A program made the translations under genes and the position numbers. From NCBI RefSeq assembly GCF_900215205.1, contig NZ_OBDY01000009.1, forward strand, positions 62,001-126,000: DNA of 64,000 bases. Direction: 5' to 3'. Under the pieces are notes generated by a model. The model saw only the letters and a list, made by a program, of their open reading frames with translations, made no database searches and was not told the DNA's origin. Positions 31,448 to 40,852 of this stretch are shown one piece after another. This DNA is from Paractinoplanes atraurantiacus (GTDB taxonomy: Bacteria > Actinomycetota > Actinomycetes > Mycobacteriales > Micromonosporaceae). The stretch's first letter is position 1, and the number at the start of each line of letters is the position of its first letter.

Positions 31448-31624
31448 GGCGCAGAACCTCTCTTTCCCGTGGCCACACCGTACCCCGGCGGAACGGACCC
31501 TCGCAGGCTGCCGCGTGTTTCCGGCACCACAGCGGACAGCCGGTGCGTGTCCTGGAGTTGCGCGCAACTGTCGGTAGGCACATCGTTACATCGGCGGGAA
31601 CCAATAGCGGGAGGTGAACGCGGT

Positions 31625-33102
<1,478 letters not shown>

Positions 33103-33106
<4 letters not shown>

Positions 33107-33942
33107 CCGGCCCGGTCGTCACCGGATACGACGGCGGCGCGTCCGGCACGGACGCGCTGACCCTGGCCAGTTGGACGGCACAGACGCTCGGCGTCCCCCT
33201 GATCGTGGCCGTGGTGCACCCGGCGCCGGCCGCCCTCGGCTCGGGCCGGGTCGACGCCGAATGGGTGGCCGACCGGCACCGGGCGGCCACGCTGGTGCTC
33301 GACGGCGCCCGGGCCGCGCTGGAGGGCGCGGCGGTCGAGGCCGACTACCGCCTGATCGCGTCCTCGTCGGCCGCACACGGCCTGCACGACCTGGCCGAAC
33401 AGGAGGCGGCCTCGCTGCTGGTGGTCGGCGCCGGCGGCAGCACGGCCGAGCGCCTGCTGGCCGGCACGCTCTGCCCGGTCGCGGTGGCGCCGTCCGGCCT
33501 GACCGGCCCCCTGGGCAAGCTGGGCCGGGTCGGGGTGGCCTACGTGGACACCCCCGACGGCCGGCGCGCCCTGGAGGAGGCGGCCCGGATGGCCGCCCGC
33601 ACGGGCGCCGAGCTGCGCCTTTACACGGTGGTGGCGGAGGCCGACGCGTCCCTGCCCTTCCTCATCGGCGACGACGCCGAGCGGGCGTTCCTGGAAACGG
33701 CCCGCGAGACGTACGAGCAGTCCCTGTCCCGAGCCGCCGAAACCGTCCCGAACGCCCGCACCGACTGGCGCATCGAGTCGGGCGACGTGGTCGAGAAGCT
33801 GGCCACCCTGACCGACGTGGACATCCTCTTCTGCGGCTCCCGAGGCTACGGCCCAGCCCGCCGGGTCCTCCTGGGCGGCGTCTCCACCCGCCTGATCCGC
33901 CGAGCCCGCCTCCCCGTCGTGGTGGTCCCCCGCAGCGGCTGA
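33103..33942 (+). CDS. Universal stress protein, tandem UspA domains
   Basis: 279 aa comprising two Usp domains of ~140 residues. The second has the ATP-binding style G-S-R-G-Y-G-P-A-R-R-V-L-L-G-G-V-S-T-R-L and ends R-L-P-V-V-V-V-P-R-S-G. The first has a G-x-G motif (V-V-G-A-G-G-S-T-A-E-R-L-L-A-G-T) and is more divergent. It overlaps the permease stop by 4 bases. It is likely a stress-linked ATP-binding partner or regulator of the permease; the last codons reappear about 1.6 kb downstream as a direct repeat. Confidence 0.9.
33901..33940. repeat. Direct repeat copy A, uspA 3' end
   Basis: The last 40 bases before the uspA stop recur at 35531-35569 with about 90 percent identity. The last 25 bases (33916-33940) are identical. 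Together the copies bracket the segment holding the small basic protein and the HigBA-type module. Confidence 0.85.
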
Positions 33943-33961
33943 CCAGGAAGGCGCCTAGCTA

Positions 33962-34003
33962 CGATCGCCGCCCTCCCTGACTGATCAGGGATGGCGGCGA
34001 TCG
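33962..34003 (+). terminator. Strong terminator after the permease-uspA operon
   Basis: An 11-bp stem (CGATCGCCGCC with its complement) continues after a single mismatch into a 7-bp stem (TCCCTGA/TCAGGGA) around a CTGA loop. It begins 20 bases after the uspA stop. Confidence 0.8.
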
Positions 34004-34379
34004 AGCTGCTTCGTTGAAGCCAGCGGCGACCTGGCGCAGTCCGGCAGTCGTTGGCCCCATCGCCGTCGTCCAGGGTGCCGTTCTCGAACAACGCCCGGTA
34101 GCGGTCGCGTGCTGCAGCGGTCGAGGCGCTGGCGGTCTTGAGGCGTGGACCTCGCCACGCGCGGGTTCGCAGCGCATTCACTGCCCGCTGACCGACCCGG
34201 TTGGGACGGGCTCACCGCTCGACGAGGTGTCTAGGGAGCGCTTCGACCGCCACCTGCGATAACTCCGCGCGCCGCACAAAGATCGTCGACACCCGCACGA
34301 CGTAACCCCATTCTCTTCAGCACATCAGCGCCAAGAGGTGACTGCGCCCTGTCCCTCCACTGCTGCTGGAGCACAACGC
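34004..34379. other. Interval without a supported gene inside the direct-repeat-bracketed segment
   Basis: Roughly 375 bases between the terminator and a small basic ORF. Short frames exist on both strands, but none has a ribosome site, family signature or sustained codon bias. It is probably a remnant of transferred or decayed DNA. Confidence 0.45.
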
Positions 34380-34637
34380 ATGTCCCTCGACACCGTCGCC
34401 GACCTGGCGCAGGTCGCACACGTCACCGCCGAGATACTTCTCGTACTCGGCCCCGCCGCGATTGGCCGGTTCTTCCAGATCCGGCGCCGTGGCCGGCACA
34501 GCGCCTCGGCCTACCGAGGCCGGCATCTCGGCTTGCACATCCGCTCGAACTACGGCGGACGGCATCGCGGCACCTGGTACATCGGCGGTCGCCGCAGTCC
34601 CGGATACGCAGCCCGTCACAGGAACGCACGCAGGTAA
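34380..34637 (+). CDS. Small basic protein, 85 aa
   Basis: Not recognised. From the ATG at 34380 (GGAG 8 bases upstream) the first half is a hydrophobic/amphipathic helix (L-A-Q-V-A-H-V-T-A-E-I-L-L-V-L-G-P-A-A-I). The second half is Arg/Gly/His/Tyr-rich (G-R-H-L-G-L-H-I-R-S-N-Y-G-G-R-H-R-G). A membrane-anchored or nucleic-acid-binding role is possible. A terminator-like hairpin starts 14 bases after the stop, which supports a real transcript. It lies in the direct-repeat-bracketed segment upstream of the HigBA-type module. Confidence 0.5.
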   Translation: MSLDTVADLAQVAHVTAEILLVLGPAAIGRFFQIRRRGRHSASAYRGRHLGLHIRSNYGGRHRGTWYIGGRRSPGYAARHRNARR

Positions 34638-34651
34638 CTGCGAGCCTCACC

Positions 34652-34682
34652 GCAGCGCCCCCGCCATCCGTGGGGGCGCTGC
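34652..34682 (+). terminator. Terminator-like hairpin
   Basis: GCAGCGCCCCC (34652-34662), a 9-base loop, then GGGGGCGCTGC (34672-34682): a perfect 11-bp GC-rich stem downstream of the small basic protein gene. Confidence 0.7.
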
Positions 34683-34827
34683 TGCACGTTCCCAGGTTGC
34701 GGACCGCTGACTGTCACATGGGCACAAGGGCTTACGAGACAGCCGCCGCACCGGAGGCGTTGTTTGGTAGCCGAGTCGGTTGGTGCCTGGCGAGCCGTGC
34801 ACGAAATCCTCCGTTCCTTATTTAGCT

Positions 34828-34841
34828 CAAGCTATAGTTTG
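34828..34841. promoter_or_regulatory. Near-palindromic operator and promoter of the HigBA-type module
   Basis: CAAGCTATAGTTTG is a 14-bp dyad with one mismatched pair, and it contains the -10-like TATAGT (34833-34838). XRE-type antitoxins of HigA/HigB loci usually repress by binding such a dyad over the promoter; the assignment is positional. Confidence 0.5.
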
Positions 34842-35178
34842 CTCATACCCCAGGACGCCTCACGACGCTGGTCAATCAAGACCACGTCTGACGTGCGCGC
34901 TTGGCTACGGGCGTTGCGGCAGGCAGATCCGGATGTGTTCCGTTCGGTGAACGTGGCCATCGACATGTTGGCTGAGATCGGCCCGGCGGCCCCGTTCAGG
35001 GCGGGACGTCGCTGTCAGGGTGCTGTTTGTCTTCGACCCGTGGTCACAGGCTGTCCTGCTGGTGGCCGGGAACAAGGCCGGCGACTGGAGCCGGTGGTAC
35101 AAGAAAGCAATTCCGGTCGCCGAAGGTGCTTACGAAACCTGGTTGGCCGAAGAGAGAAATCGGAGGGACGACTCGTGA
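34839..35178 (+). pseudogene. HigB/Gp49-like toxin, broken by internal deletion and frameshift
   Basis: The N-terminal half reads R-W-S-I-K-T-T-S-D-V-R-A-W-L-R-A-L-R-Q-A-D-P-D-V-F-R-S-V-N in one frame to about 34995. The C-terminal half (R-V-L-F-V-F-D-P-W-S-Q-A-V-L-L-V-A-G-N-K) is in another frame from about 35009 to the TGA at 35176-35178. The central family segment with N-L-K-E-L-R-P is missing, about 25-30 residues by family expectation. The usual start Met before W-S-I-K is Arg. The toxin should be inactive. The frame change leaves the N-terminal half in frame with the antitoxin. Confidence 0.75.
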
Positions 35179-35489
35179 GCGAGTTCGAGGACTGGGAAGA
35201 CCTTCGCGCGGAACTGCACGACGGGGACGACGAGGCTTTGGCGGTGGAGCGGGCACGCACCGAGGCCTGGGTCAGCGCGTATCACCTCGCCGAGGAGCGC
35301 AAGCGGCTGGGCATGACGCAGCGGCAGGTGGCCGAGCTGATGGGCGTCTCGCCCGGACGGGTCAGTCAGATCGAGAACGGCGAGCTCGACACCAACGAGG
35401 TCGCGACCTTGAGCCGATACGCGCGAGCGCTGGGCGCCCGAATGCGGATTATCTTCGACTACGGCAACGACCTTCGCCAGATCGCCTGA
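35175..35489 (+). CDS. higA: HigA-like XRE antitoxin
   Basis: 104 aa from the GTG at 35175 (GGAGGG upstream), overlapping the toxin remnant's stop by GTGA. The helix-turn-helix M-T-Q-R-Q-V-A-E-L-M-G-V-S-P-G-R-V-S-Q-I-E-N-G lies in the second half, after an acidic N-terminus. Gene order toxin then antitoxin is the HigBA order. With its toxin dead it may persist as a repressor or as an anti-addiction gene. A 13-bp hairpin follows. Confidence 0.8.
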   Translation: MSEFEDWEDLRAELHDGDDEALAVERARTEAWVSAYHLAEERKRLGMTQRQVAELMGVSPGRVSQIENGELDTNEVATLSRYARALGARMRIIFDYGNDLRQIA

Positions 35490-35497
35490 GAGGCGGG

Positions 35498-35526
35498 TTC
35501 GGCGCTGCGATGTTCGCAGCGCCGAA
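35498..35526 (+). terminator. Terminator after higA
   Basis: TTCGGCGCTGCGA, loop TGT, then the perfect 13-bp complement, beginning 9 bases after the higA stop. Confidence 0.75.
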
Positions 35527-35530
35527 GCAC

Positions 35531-35569
35531 CGAGCCCGTCTCCGGTCGTGGTGGTCCCCCGCAGCGGCT
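35531..35569. repeat. Direct repeat copy B of the uspA 3' end
   Basis: Matches 33901-33940 with one indel and a few substitutions; 35545-35569 is identical to 33916-33940. In frame it still reads V-V-V-V-P-R-S-G and then a TAG. It abuts the stop codon of the minus-strand SDR gene. Confidence 0.85.
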
Positions 35570-36278
35570 AGCCGAAGAGGGCACCGGCGATGTCGGCGTA
35601 GAAGAGGGCCGGGTCCTTGGACAGGGAGGCCTTGACGTTGGCGGTGGGGGTGTCGGCGATGACCTCGAGCTTGCCGGCCTCCAGGCCGTCCAGGGCCAAG
35701 GCGATGACCTCGCTCGGCGGGAGCTTGGGGATGTCGTAGCCGGCCATCATGTCGGTGTCGGCGATGGCCAGGGCCAGGGCGGTGACCTGGGTCTTCTGGT
35801 CGGCCAGCTCGAGCCGGATGCCGTTGGTGAGGGACCATTCGGCGGCCTTGGAGGCGGCGTAGCCGTTGCTCGAGGGGGCGAAGGCGTACCAGCTCAGGGC
35901 CGAGATGACGTTGAGGATGGCGCCGCCGGCCAGGCGGGGGGCGAAGGCGCGGGTGACGTTGAGGGTGCCCCAGAAGTTGGTCTCGAACTCGCGGCGGATG
36001 TTGTCCGTCGAGGGGCCGAGCAGCGGTGCGTCGGTGGAGATGCCGGCGTTGTTGACGAGGATGTCGAGGTCGCCGATCTCGGCCGCGGCGGCCTCGATGG
36101 AGGCGGTGTCCGTGATGTCCAGCGGGAGGGCGACGACGCCGGGGATGTCGATGCTGTCGGGACGCCGGGCGGTGGCGTAGACAGTGGTGGCGCCGCGGGC
36201 GAGGAGGGCCTCGGCGAAGGCCTTGCCGAGGCCGCGGTTGGCGCCGGTGACGAGAGCTTTGCTGCCGTTGATCTGCAT
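35568..36278 (-). CDS. SDR family oxidoreductase
   Basis: 236 aa. It has T-G-A-N-R-G-L-G near the N-terminus, N-N-A-G at about residue 75 and the catalytic Y-A-A-S-K at about 140, so all classical SDR residues are present. The C-terminus is slightly shortened. The substrate is unknown. It is monocistronic, with a CTGACGTCAG palindrome 23 bases upstream of the start. Its stop lies exactly at the edge of the direct repeat. Confidence 0.88.
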   Translation of the reverse strand: MQINGSKALVTGANRGLGKAFAEALLARGATTVYATARRPDSIDIPGVVALPLDITDTASIEAAAAEIGDLDILVNNAGISTDAPLLGPSTDNIRREFETNFWGTLNVTRAFAPRLAGGAILNVISALSWYAFAPSSNGYAASKAAEWSLTNGIRLELADQKTQVTALALAIADTDMMAGYDIPKLPPSEVIALALDGLEAGKLEVIADTPTANVKASLSKDPALFYADIAGALFG

Positions 36279-36300
36279 GCCATCACGCTAGAACCTCACG

Positions 36301-36310
36301 CTGACGTCAG
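36301..36310. promoter_or_regulatory. Palindrome upstream of the SDR gene
   Basis: CTGACGTCAG is a perfect 10-bp palindrome in the 75-bp gap upstream of the minus-strand SDR start. It could be an operator half of a TetR- or bZIP-like site; the binding protein is unknown. Confidence 0.25.
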
Positions 36311-36353
36311 AGGCAAGTATTGCGAGCTGAGTCACTGAGTGACGCCGACGGCG

Positions 36354-37343
36354 CTAGTCGGCGCGGTGGCGGCCGGCCCGCTCCTCCTCCGCCGGCACCG
36401 CGACGGGCTCCTCCACCGGCACCGCGACGGAGGTGGGGGCCTCGGCGGCCTGGGCGTCCCACGGGGAGACTCTCGGTCGCGCGGGGGACGGGTCCAGGTC
36501 CTGCAAGGGTACGTAGACACGGGCGTCGACCGCCTCGGCCAGCAGCAGGGCCGCCACGAGGGCGGTCGGGCGGTCCTCGGGGTCGCGGCTCAGGCAGCGC
36601 GAGCAGAGGTCGATCACCTCGGGGGGCAGGCCGTCGGACTCGGGCAGCGGGATGGGGTCGTTGTAGCGCTGCGCGTGCACCAGCTCGGTCGGGGTCTCGG
36701 CGCGCCACGGCAGGTGACCGGTGATGCACAGGTAGAGCAGGACGCCGAGGGCGAACATGTCCGACGCCGGTGAGGCCGGGCAGCCCTCGAAGCGCTCGGG
36801 GGCCACGTAGGCCGGCGTGCCCATGACCGGGCCGTCCGGGTCGGGCTCGTGCGAGCCGACGGCGGCCGCGATGCCGAAGTCCAGGACCTTCGCCCCGGCC
36901 GGGGTCAGCATCACGTTGCCGGGCTTGATGTCGCGGTGCACCAGTTTCTCGGCGTGGGCCGCGGCCAGCGCCGCCGCCACCTCGGCGCAGATGCGCACCC
37001 CGATGCGCCAGTCGATCGGGCCGGCCGCGATGTGCGCGCCCAGCGTCTGCCCCTCGACCAGCTCCATGATGATGTACGGGACCTCGCGCCCCTCCCCGAC
37101 CGCCGGTGACGTGCCGAAGTCGTGCACGCCGGCCACGTTCGGGTGTGCCAGCCGGGCCGCCGACCGGGCCTCGGTGCGCACCAGGTCCACACCGATCTGG
37201 CCCAGGGTGCCCTCGACCGCGGGCGCCATGATCTTCACCGCGACCGGCCGGTCGAGCACCTGGTCGTGCCCGCGCCACACCTCGGACATGCCGCCGACGC
37301 CGATCCGTCGCACGAGCTGATATCGCCCGCCCAGCGTCCGCAT
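36354..37343 (-). CDS. Soluble serine/threonine protein kinase
   Basis: From the ATG at 37343 the 329-aa protein has every Hanks-type element: G-V-G-G-M-S-E-V (15-22), Lys37, H-R-D-I-K-P-G-N-V (136-144), D-F-G (155-157), G-T-P-A-Y-V-A-P-E (175-183) and D-M-F-A-L-G-V-L. In-frame starts at 37355 and 37361 are possible. The C-terminal ~60 residues are Pro/Ala/Glu-rich, with no transmembrane or PASTA domain, so it is a cytosolic PknA/B-like kinase. Substrates cannot be inferred. It is divergent from the GntR gene. Confidence 0.92.
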   Translation of the reverse strand: MRTLGGRYQLVRRIGVGGMSEVWRGHDQVLDRPVAVKIMAPAVEGTLGQIGVDLVRTEARSAARLAHPNVAGVHDFGTSPAVGEGREVPYIIMELVEGQTLGAHIAAGPIDWRIGVRICAEVAAALAAAHAEKLVHRDIKPGNVMLTPAGAKVLDFGIAAAVGSHEPDPDGPVMGTPAYVAPERFEGCPASPASDMFALGVLLYLCITGHLPWRAETPTELVHAQRYNDPIPLPESDGLPPEVIDLCSRCLSRDPEDRPTALVAALLLAEAVDARVYVPLQDLDPSPARPRVSPWDAQAAEAPTSVAVPVEEPVAVPAEEERAGRHRAD

Positions 37344-37573
37344 CCACCCCACCATCCCCACTGATCTTCGGATGGCGGTACCCGGCGTCTCCGGGCCGAA
37401 AACGCCACGAGAGCGTTACTGTGCCGCCTCTCACCCGTCCTTTCACCTTCTGAAACCGCCCGGAACCGCATGTGGACAGGCCGGCCCCGCTGACCGGACG
37501 GTTGTCCGGATCGCGCAACCGGAACGCGCCTGCGTACTTGTCTGCACCTGACCAGCCACGCAGCATCCTTTAG

Positions 37574-38119
37574 ATGCCGACCGTCGACATCCTCGCGCCG
37601 TATCAGCAGATCGCCGCCGAGATCCGCCACGAGATCGTCACCGGTCACCTGCCGGTGGGCGGGAAGCTGCCGTCCGAGCATGTGCTCGCGGCCGAGCACC
37701 AGGTGGCCCGCGCGACGATTCAGAGCGCCCTGCGCCTGCTGCGCACCGAGGGGCTGATCGCCTCGCGCAAGGGCGCCGGCACTTATGTCACCAGCCTGGC
37801 CGCCGCCGACGCGAGCCGCTGCCCGGCCCGCATCGAGCTCGACCACGCCCAGGTGGGCTGGCTGAGCCGGCTGCCACCGCCGGCGCACGCCCTCGACCGG
37901 GTGCTGCACTGCGAGCTCGAGCATCCCCATCCGGGCCCGCACGCCGGCCTGGCCCAGCACGCCCACGGCACCGGCTGGTGGGTGCAGTGGTCGCTGAGCG
38001 CCTCCGAGATCAATCCCATCCCGCTGTGCGGGGCCGAGCGGGGACCGCACGACGACGGCCGCTGCCTGCTCTTCCACGGCCATCCGGGCCGCCACCTCTA
38101 CGGCGACGACTATCAATAA
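37574..38119 (+). CDS. GntR family transcriptional regulator
   Basis: 181 aa. The GntR winged helix spans residues 5-75 (Y-Q-Q-I-A-A-E-I-R-H-E-I, G-K-L-P-S-E-H-V-L-A-A-E-H-Q-V-A-R-A-T-I-Q-S-A, G-A-G-T-Y-V). The C-terminal ~95 residues are His/Pro/Trp-rich and do not look like a UTRA or FCD effector domain; they may bind a metal or be an uncharacterised ligand domain. It precedes an M20 peptidase gene by 16 bases on the same strand. Confidence 0.88.
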   Translation: MPTVDILAPYQQIAAEIRHEIVTGHLPVGGKLPSEHVLAAEHQVARATIQSALRLLRTEGLIASRKGAGTYVTSLAAADASRCPARIELDHAQVGWLSRLPPPAHALDRVLHCELEHPHPGPHAGLAQHAHGTGWWVQWSLSASEINPIPLCGAERGPHDDGRCLLFHGHPGRHLYGDDYQ

Positions 38120-38135
38120 AAGCTAACGTGGCCCG

Positions 38136-39230
38136 ATGGAGGATCTCGTAGATCTGGCCGCCGAGCTCATCGCCGTGCGGTCGACGGCGGACCGGCCGGC
38201 CGACCTCGCCCGGGCGCTCGAGTTCACGCTGGGCGTCGTCGGGCCGGGGTTCACGGTCGAGCGGTTCGAGTCCCACGGCAAGCCGAGCGCCCTGGTGCGC
38301 ACCGAGGGGTCGAGCGGGCCGTTCCGGGTGCTGCTCAACGCCCACCTCGACGTGGTGCCCGGCGCCGACGAGCAGTTCACGCCGCGGCGCGACGGGCAGC
38401 GGCTCTACGGGCGGGGCGCCCAGGACATGAAGGTCGCGGCGGTCGTGATGGCGTCCGTCTTCCGCGAGGTGGCGCGCGCCGTGCCGTACCCCCTGGGCCT
38501 TCAGCTCGTCACCGACGAAGAGGTGGGCGGGTTCGACGGGACGGGGCATCAGGTCGATTCGGGGGTACGGGCCGGGTTCGTGGTCATCGGTGAACAGAGC
38601 CGGCTCGAGGTCGTCACGGAGTCGAAGGGCCTCGCCCACGTGCGGCTGAGGGCGACGGGACGGGCCGCGCACGCCGCCTATCCGTGGCTGGGCGAGAACG
38701 CCGTCCTGGCCGTCGTGGCGGGGATCGGCCGGCTGCTGGAGCGCTACCCGGCGCCCGCCGAGGAGGCCTGGCGGACCACGGCCAACGTGGCCCGGATCGA
38801 GACCGGCAACCAGGCGATCAATCAGGTGCCGGCGGAGGCGGAGGCCTGGGTGGACATCCGCTTCCCGCCGGAGGACGGCGACTTCGACCGGCGTACGAAA
38901 CAAGAAGTGGCCGAGCATCTGCGCGAGGTCACCGGGGTCGACGTCGAGGTGCGGGCGCTCGGGGCGCCGCACCGCGCCGATCCGGACAGCGACGACGTCG
39001 GGCAACTGCGCCAGGTCGTACGGGATGTGGGGTTCCCGGGGACGCTGTTGCGCAAGCACGGCGCGGCCGACGGGCGCTTCTACTACGCGCGGGGGATCGA
39101 CGCGGTGATCTTCGGGCCGGGCGGGGACGGGCAGCACGGCCCGGAGGAGTACGCGGACCTGACCACGGTCGAGCCCTACCGGCAGGCGCTGACCGCCTTC
39201 CTGCGGACGGTCAGTCCGCGTTGGCGATGA
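38136..39230 (+). CDS. M20 family metallopeptidase
   Basis: 364 aa. Metal ligands and catalysis are visible in L-N-A-H-L-D-V-V-P, the G-R-G-A-Q-D-M-K segment and the V-T-D-E-E-V-G-G glutamates. A dimerisation domain sits in the middle (T-E-S-K-G-L-A-H-V-R-L-R-A-T-G-R-A-A-H-A-A-Y-P), and the terminal histidine is in Q-H-G-P-E-E-Y. The family includes ArgE/DapE/CPG2-type amidases and dipeptidases; the substrate is uncertain. Its 3' end overlaps the convergent receiver gene by 20 bases. Confidence 0.9.
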   Translation: MEDLVDLAAELIAVRSTADRPADLARALEFTLGVVGPGFTVERFESHGKPSALVRTEGSSGPFRVLLNAHLDVVPGADEQFTPRRDGQRLYGRGAQDMKVAAVVMASVFREVARAVPYPLGLQLVTDEEVGGFDGTGHQVDSGVRAGFVVIGEQSRLEVVTESKGLAHVRLRATGRAAHAAYPWLGENAVLAVVAGIGRLLERYPAPAEEAWRTTANVARIETGNQAINQVPAEAEAWVDIRFPPEDGDFDRRTKQEVAEHLREVTGVDVEVRALGAPHRADPDSDDVGQLRQVVRDVGFPGTLLRKHGAADGRFYYARGIDAVIFGPGGDGQHGPEEYADLTTVEPYRQALTAFLRTVSPRWR

Positions 39231-39648
39231 GCAGCCAGCGCACGCGGCGGACGAGTTCGGCCGGGCTGAAGGGCTTGACCAGGTAGTCGTCGGCGCCCAC
39301 GGTCAGGCCCAGGTCGATGTCGAGCGGGCGGTCGCGGCCGCTCATCATCAGCACCGGGATCTGCGCGGTGGCCGCCTTGGAGTGCAGCTCGTAGCAGACG
39401 CTGAGGCCGTCCATGCCGGGCATGGCCACGTCCAGGATGACCATGTCGGGCTGTTCGGACTGGACCAGGTGCAGGGCGCTGCTGCCGTTGTCGGTGGTGA
39501 TGACGTTGTAGCCGGCGGCCATGAGCTTCATGACGACGATCTCACGGATGTCCTCGTCGTCGTCCGCGACCAGGATCCTGGGGTCGGTGACGTCGCATCC
39601 CGACTCGATGAAGTAGGGCTGTTCCTTCGAAGCCGTTGCAAGAACCAC
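39211..39648 (-). CDS. Stand-alone response regulator (receiver domain)
   Basis: The GTG at 39648 is selected for its AGGAG 6 bases upstream, giving 145 aa. The receiver has D-D-D-E-D near residue 27, the phospho-accepting Asp in M-V-I-L-D-V-A-M-P-G-M-D-G, a Ser/Thr switch in L-M-M-S-G-R-D and Lys in Y-L-V-K-P-F. There is no output domain, so it acts like CheY/Spo0F by protein contact. No histidine kinase is adjacent. Confidence 0.88.
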   Translation of the reverse strand: MVLATASKEQPYFIESGCDVTDPRILVADDDEDIREIVVMKLMAAGYNVITTDNGSSALHLVQSEQPDMVILDVAMPGMDGLSVCYELHSKAATAQIPVLMMSGRDRPLDIDLGLTVGADDYLVKPFSPAELVRRVRWLLIANAD

Positions 39649-39756
39649 TGATCTCTCCTGAACCGTCGGAGGTTGCCGAGCGGTTGGCCCCATCGGCCGG
39701 AGCCGGGATCAGGCCAGGGAAATCACGGTTGCAGAACAGGTGCGGAAAATGACGAA

Positions 39757-39777
39757 GCCGCCCCTTGTGGGGGCGGC
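39757..39777 (-). terminator. Rho-independent-type terminator for the beta-propeller gene
   Basis: GCCGCCCC (39757-39764) pairs with GGGGCGGC (39770-39777) around TTGTG. On the minus strand the hairpin is followed by a T-rich stretch (TTCGTCATTTTCC). It lies 118 bases after the stop of the gene ending at 39895. Confidence 0.7.
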
Positions 39778-39894
39778 CCCGACATCGACGGTGCGGCCGT
39801 TTTCCGCGCGCACCTGGCGTCACCAACGAAGGTAGAGCATCAAGATCGATCCAAGGGCTCAGACCCCGTGGATCGTGATCGCGCTCTCACAACA

Positions 39895-40806
39895 TCAGAA
39901 CAATTCGGTACGAAGGTCGTGCGCTCCGTCGGCGCGGGTGGCCTCGTAGTAGACGCGCTGCCGGCCGTCGGGCAGCGCGACCAGGCTCAGGTAGCGCAGG
40001 CCGTTGGGCTCGTGCGGGCTGCCCAGCGGCTCGCGGTCCTCCGCGGTGAGCCGGCCGAAGCTGCCGTCGGCGAGACGCTTGCCGCGCGCGACGCCCGTAC
40101 GCTCCTCCCAGTTCTCCCCCGCGGTCGCCCGCCCGTCGTAGGCGACCGTGATCTCGTCGCCGGTGACCTGGACGGAGGAGACCCGCACTCCGCGGGCGTC
40201 CCACTGGCCCGGGCGCCCGGCCAGGGCCGTGCCCCGCCAGGTCCAGTGCACGCCGTCGGGGCTGGTCGCGTACTCCGTGGTCATGCGGTCGGCGTCGTCC
40301 CAGCTCTCCAGCGGGTGCACGGACGCCCACAGGTGCCAGCCGTGCTCGTCGTGGTGCAGCACCGGGTCCTTGACGCCGACGGTGTCGTCGCCGGCCAGGA
40401 CCGTGCGCGGCGTCGCCGTGGCCAGCCCGGCCAGGGTGGCGGCCTCGAGCAGCTCCACCCGCCAGTGCTTGGTGCCGGGGGTGGCGGCGCTGACGTAGAG
40501 CCGCCACCTGCCGTCCGGGGTGTGCACGATGGCGGGCCGCTCGAGCGACTCGGCGCCGAACTGCTCCTTGGTGACCTCGACGACCGGCGTGAAGCTGACC
40601 CCGTCGTCGGAGGCGGCGATCACGTTGGCGATGCCGCGGCCCTCGCCGATCGGCAGGCGGAGCCGGTAGGCGAGGTAGAACCGCCCGTCGACCACGATCG
40701 AGCTGGGCGCTCCGGCCCAGGCGCCCGGCTCCTCACCGGGAGGCTCGACCACCACCGTGGAGTCGTCCCAGCGGGGCAGCGGCATGATCGAGATTCCGGT
40801 GGTCAA
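39895..40806 (-). CDS. Five-bladed beta-propeller protein (GH43/GH32-like)
   Basis: 303 aa from the TTG at 40806, chosen because AGGAG lies 6 bases upstream; an ATG at 40785 has no such site. Repeated beta-blade features include A-P-S-S-I-V-V-D-G-R-F-Y-L-A-Y-R, E-R-P-A-I-V-H-T-P-D-G-R-W-R-L-Y-V-S, V-K-D-P-V-L-H-H-D-E-H-G-W-H-L-W-A-S and T-S-P-D-G-V-H-W-T-W. This pattern fits glycoside hydrolase clan F/J folds. There is no signal peptide. The substrate and even the catalytic activity are uncertain. Confidence 0.65.
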   Translation of the reverse strand: MTTGISIMPLPRWDDSTVVVEPPGEEPGAWAGAPSSIVVDGRFYLAYRLRLPIGEGRGIANVIAASDDGVSFTPVVEVTKEQFGAESLERPAIVHTPDGRWRLYVSAATPGTKHWRVELLEAATLAGLATATPRTVLAGDDTVGVKDPVLHHDEHGWHLWASVHPLESWDDADRMTTEYATSPDGVHWTWRGTALAGRPGQWDARGVRVSSVQVTGDEITVAYDGRATAGENWEERTGVARGKRLADGSFGRLTAEDREPLGSPHEPNGLRYLSLVALPDGRQRVYYEATRADGAHDLRTELF

Positions 40807-40852
40807 GGCGACTCCTTCGGCGCGAACGGGCCCAGCAAGTATGCATCATCTA

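Noticed and set aside
34764..35489. A single 241-aa helix-turn-helix protein
   Set aside because: It joins a HigB-like N-terminus to HigA only because of a frameshift; the ribosome site and GTGA overlap at 35175 show a separate antitoxin start, and the toxin C-terminus is in another frame.
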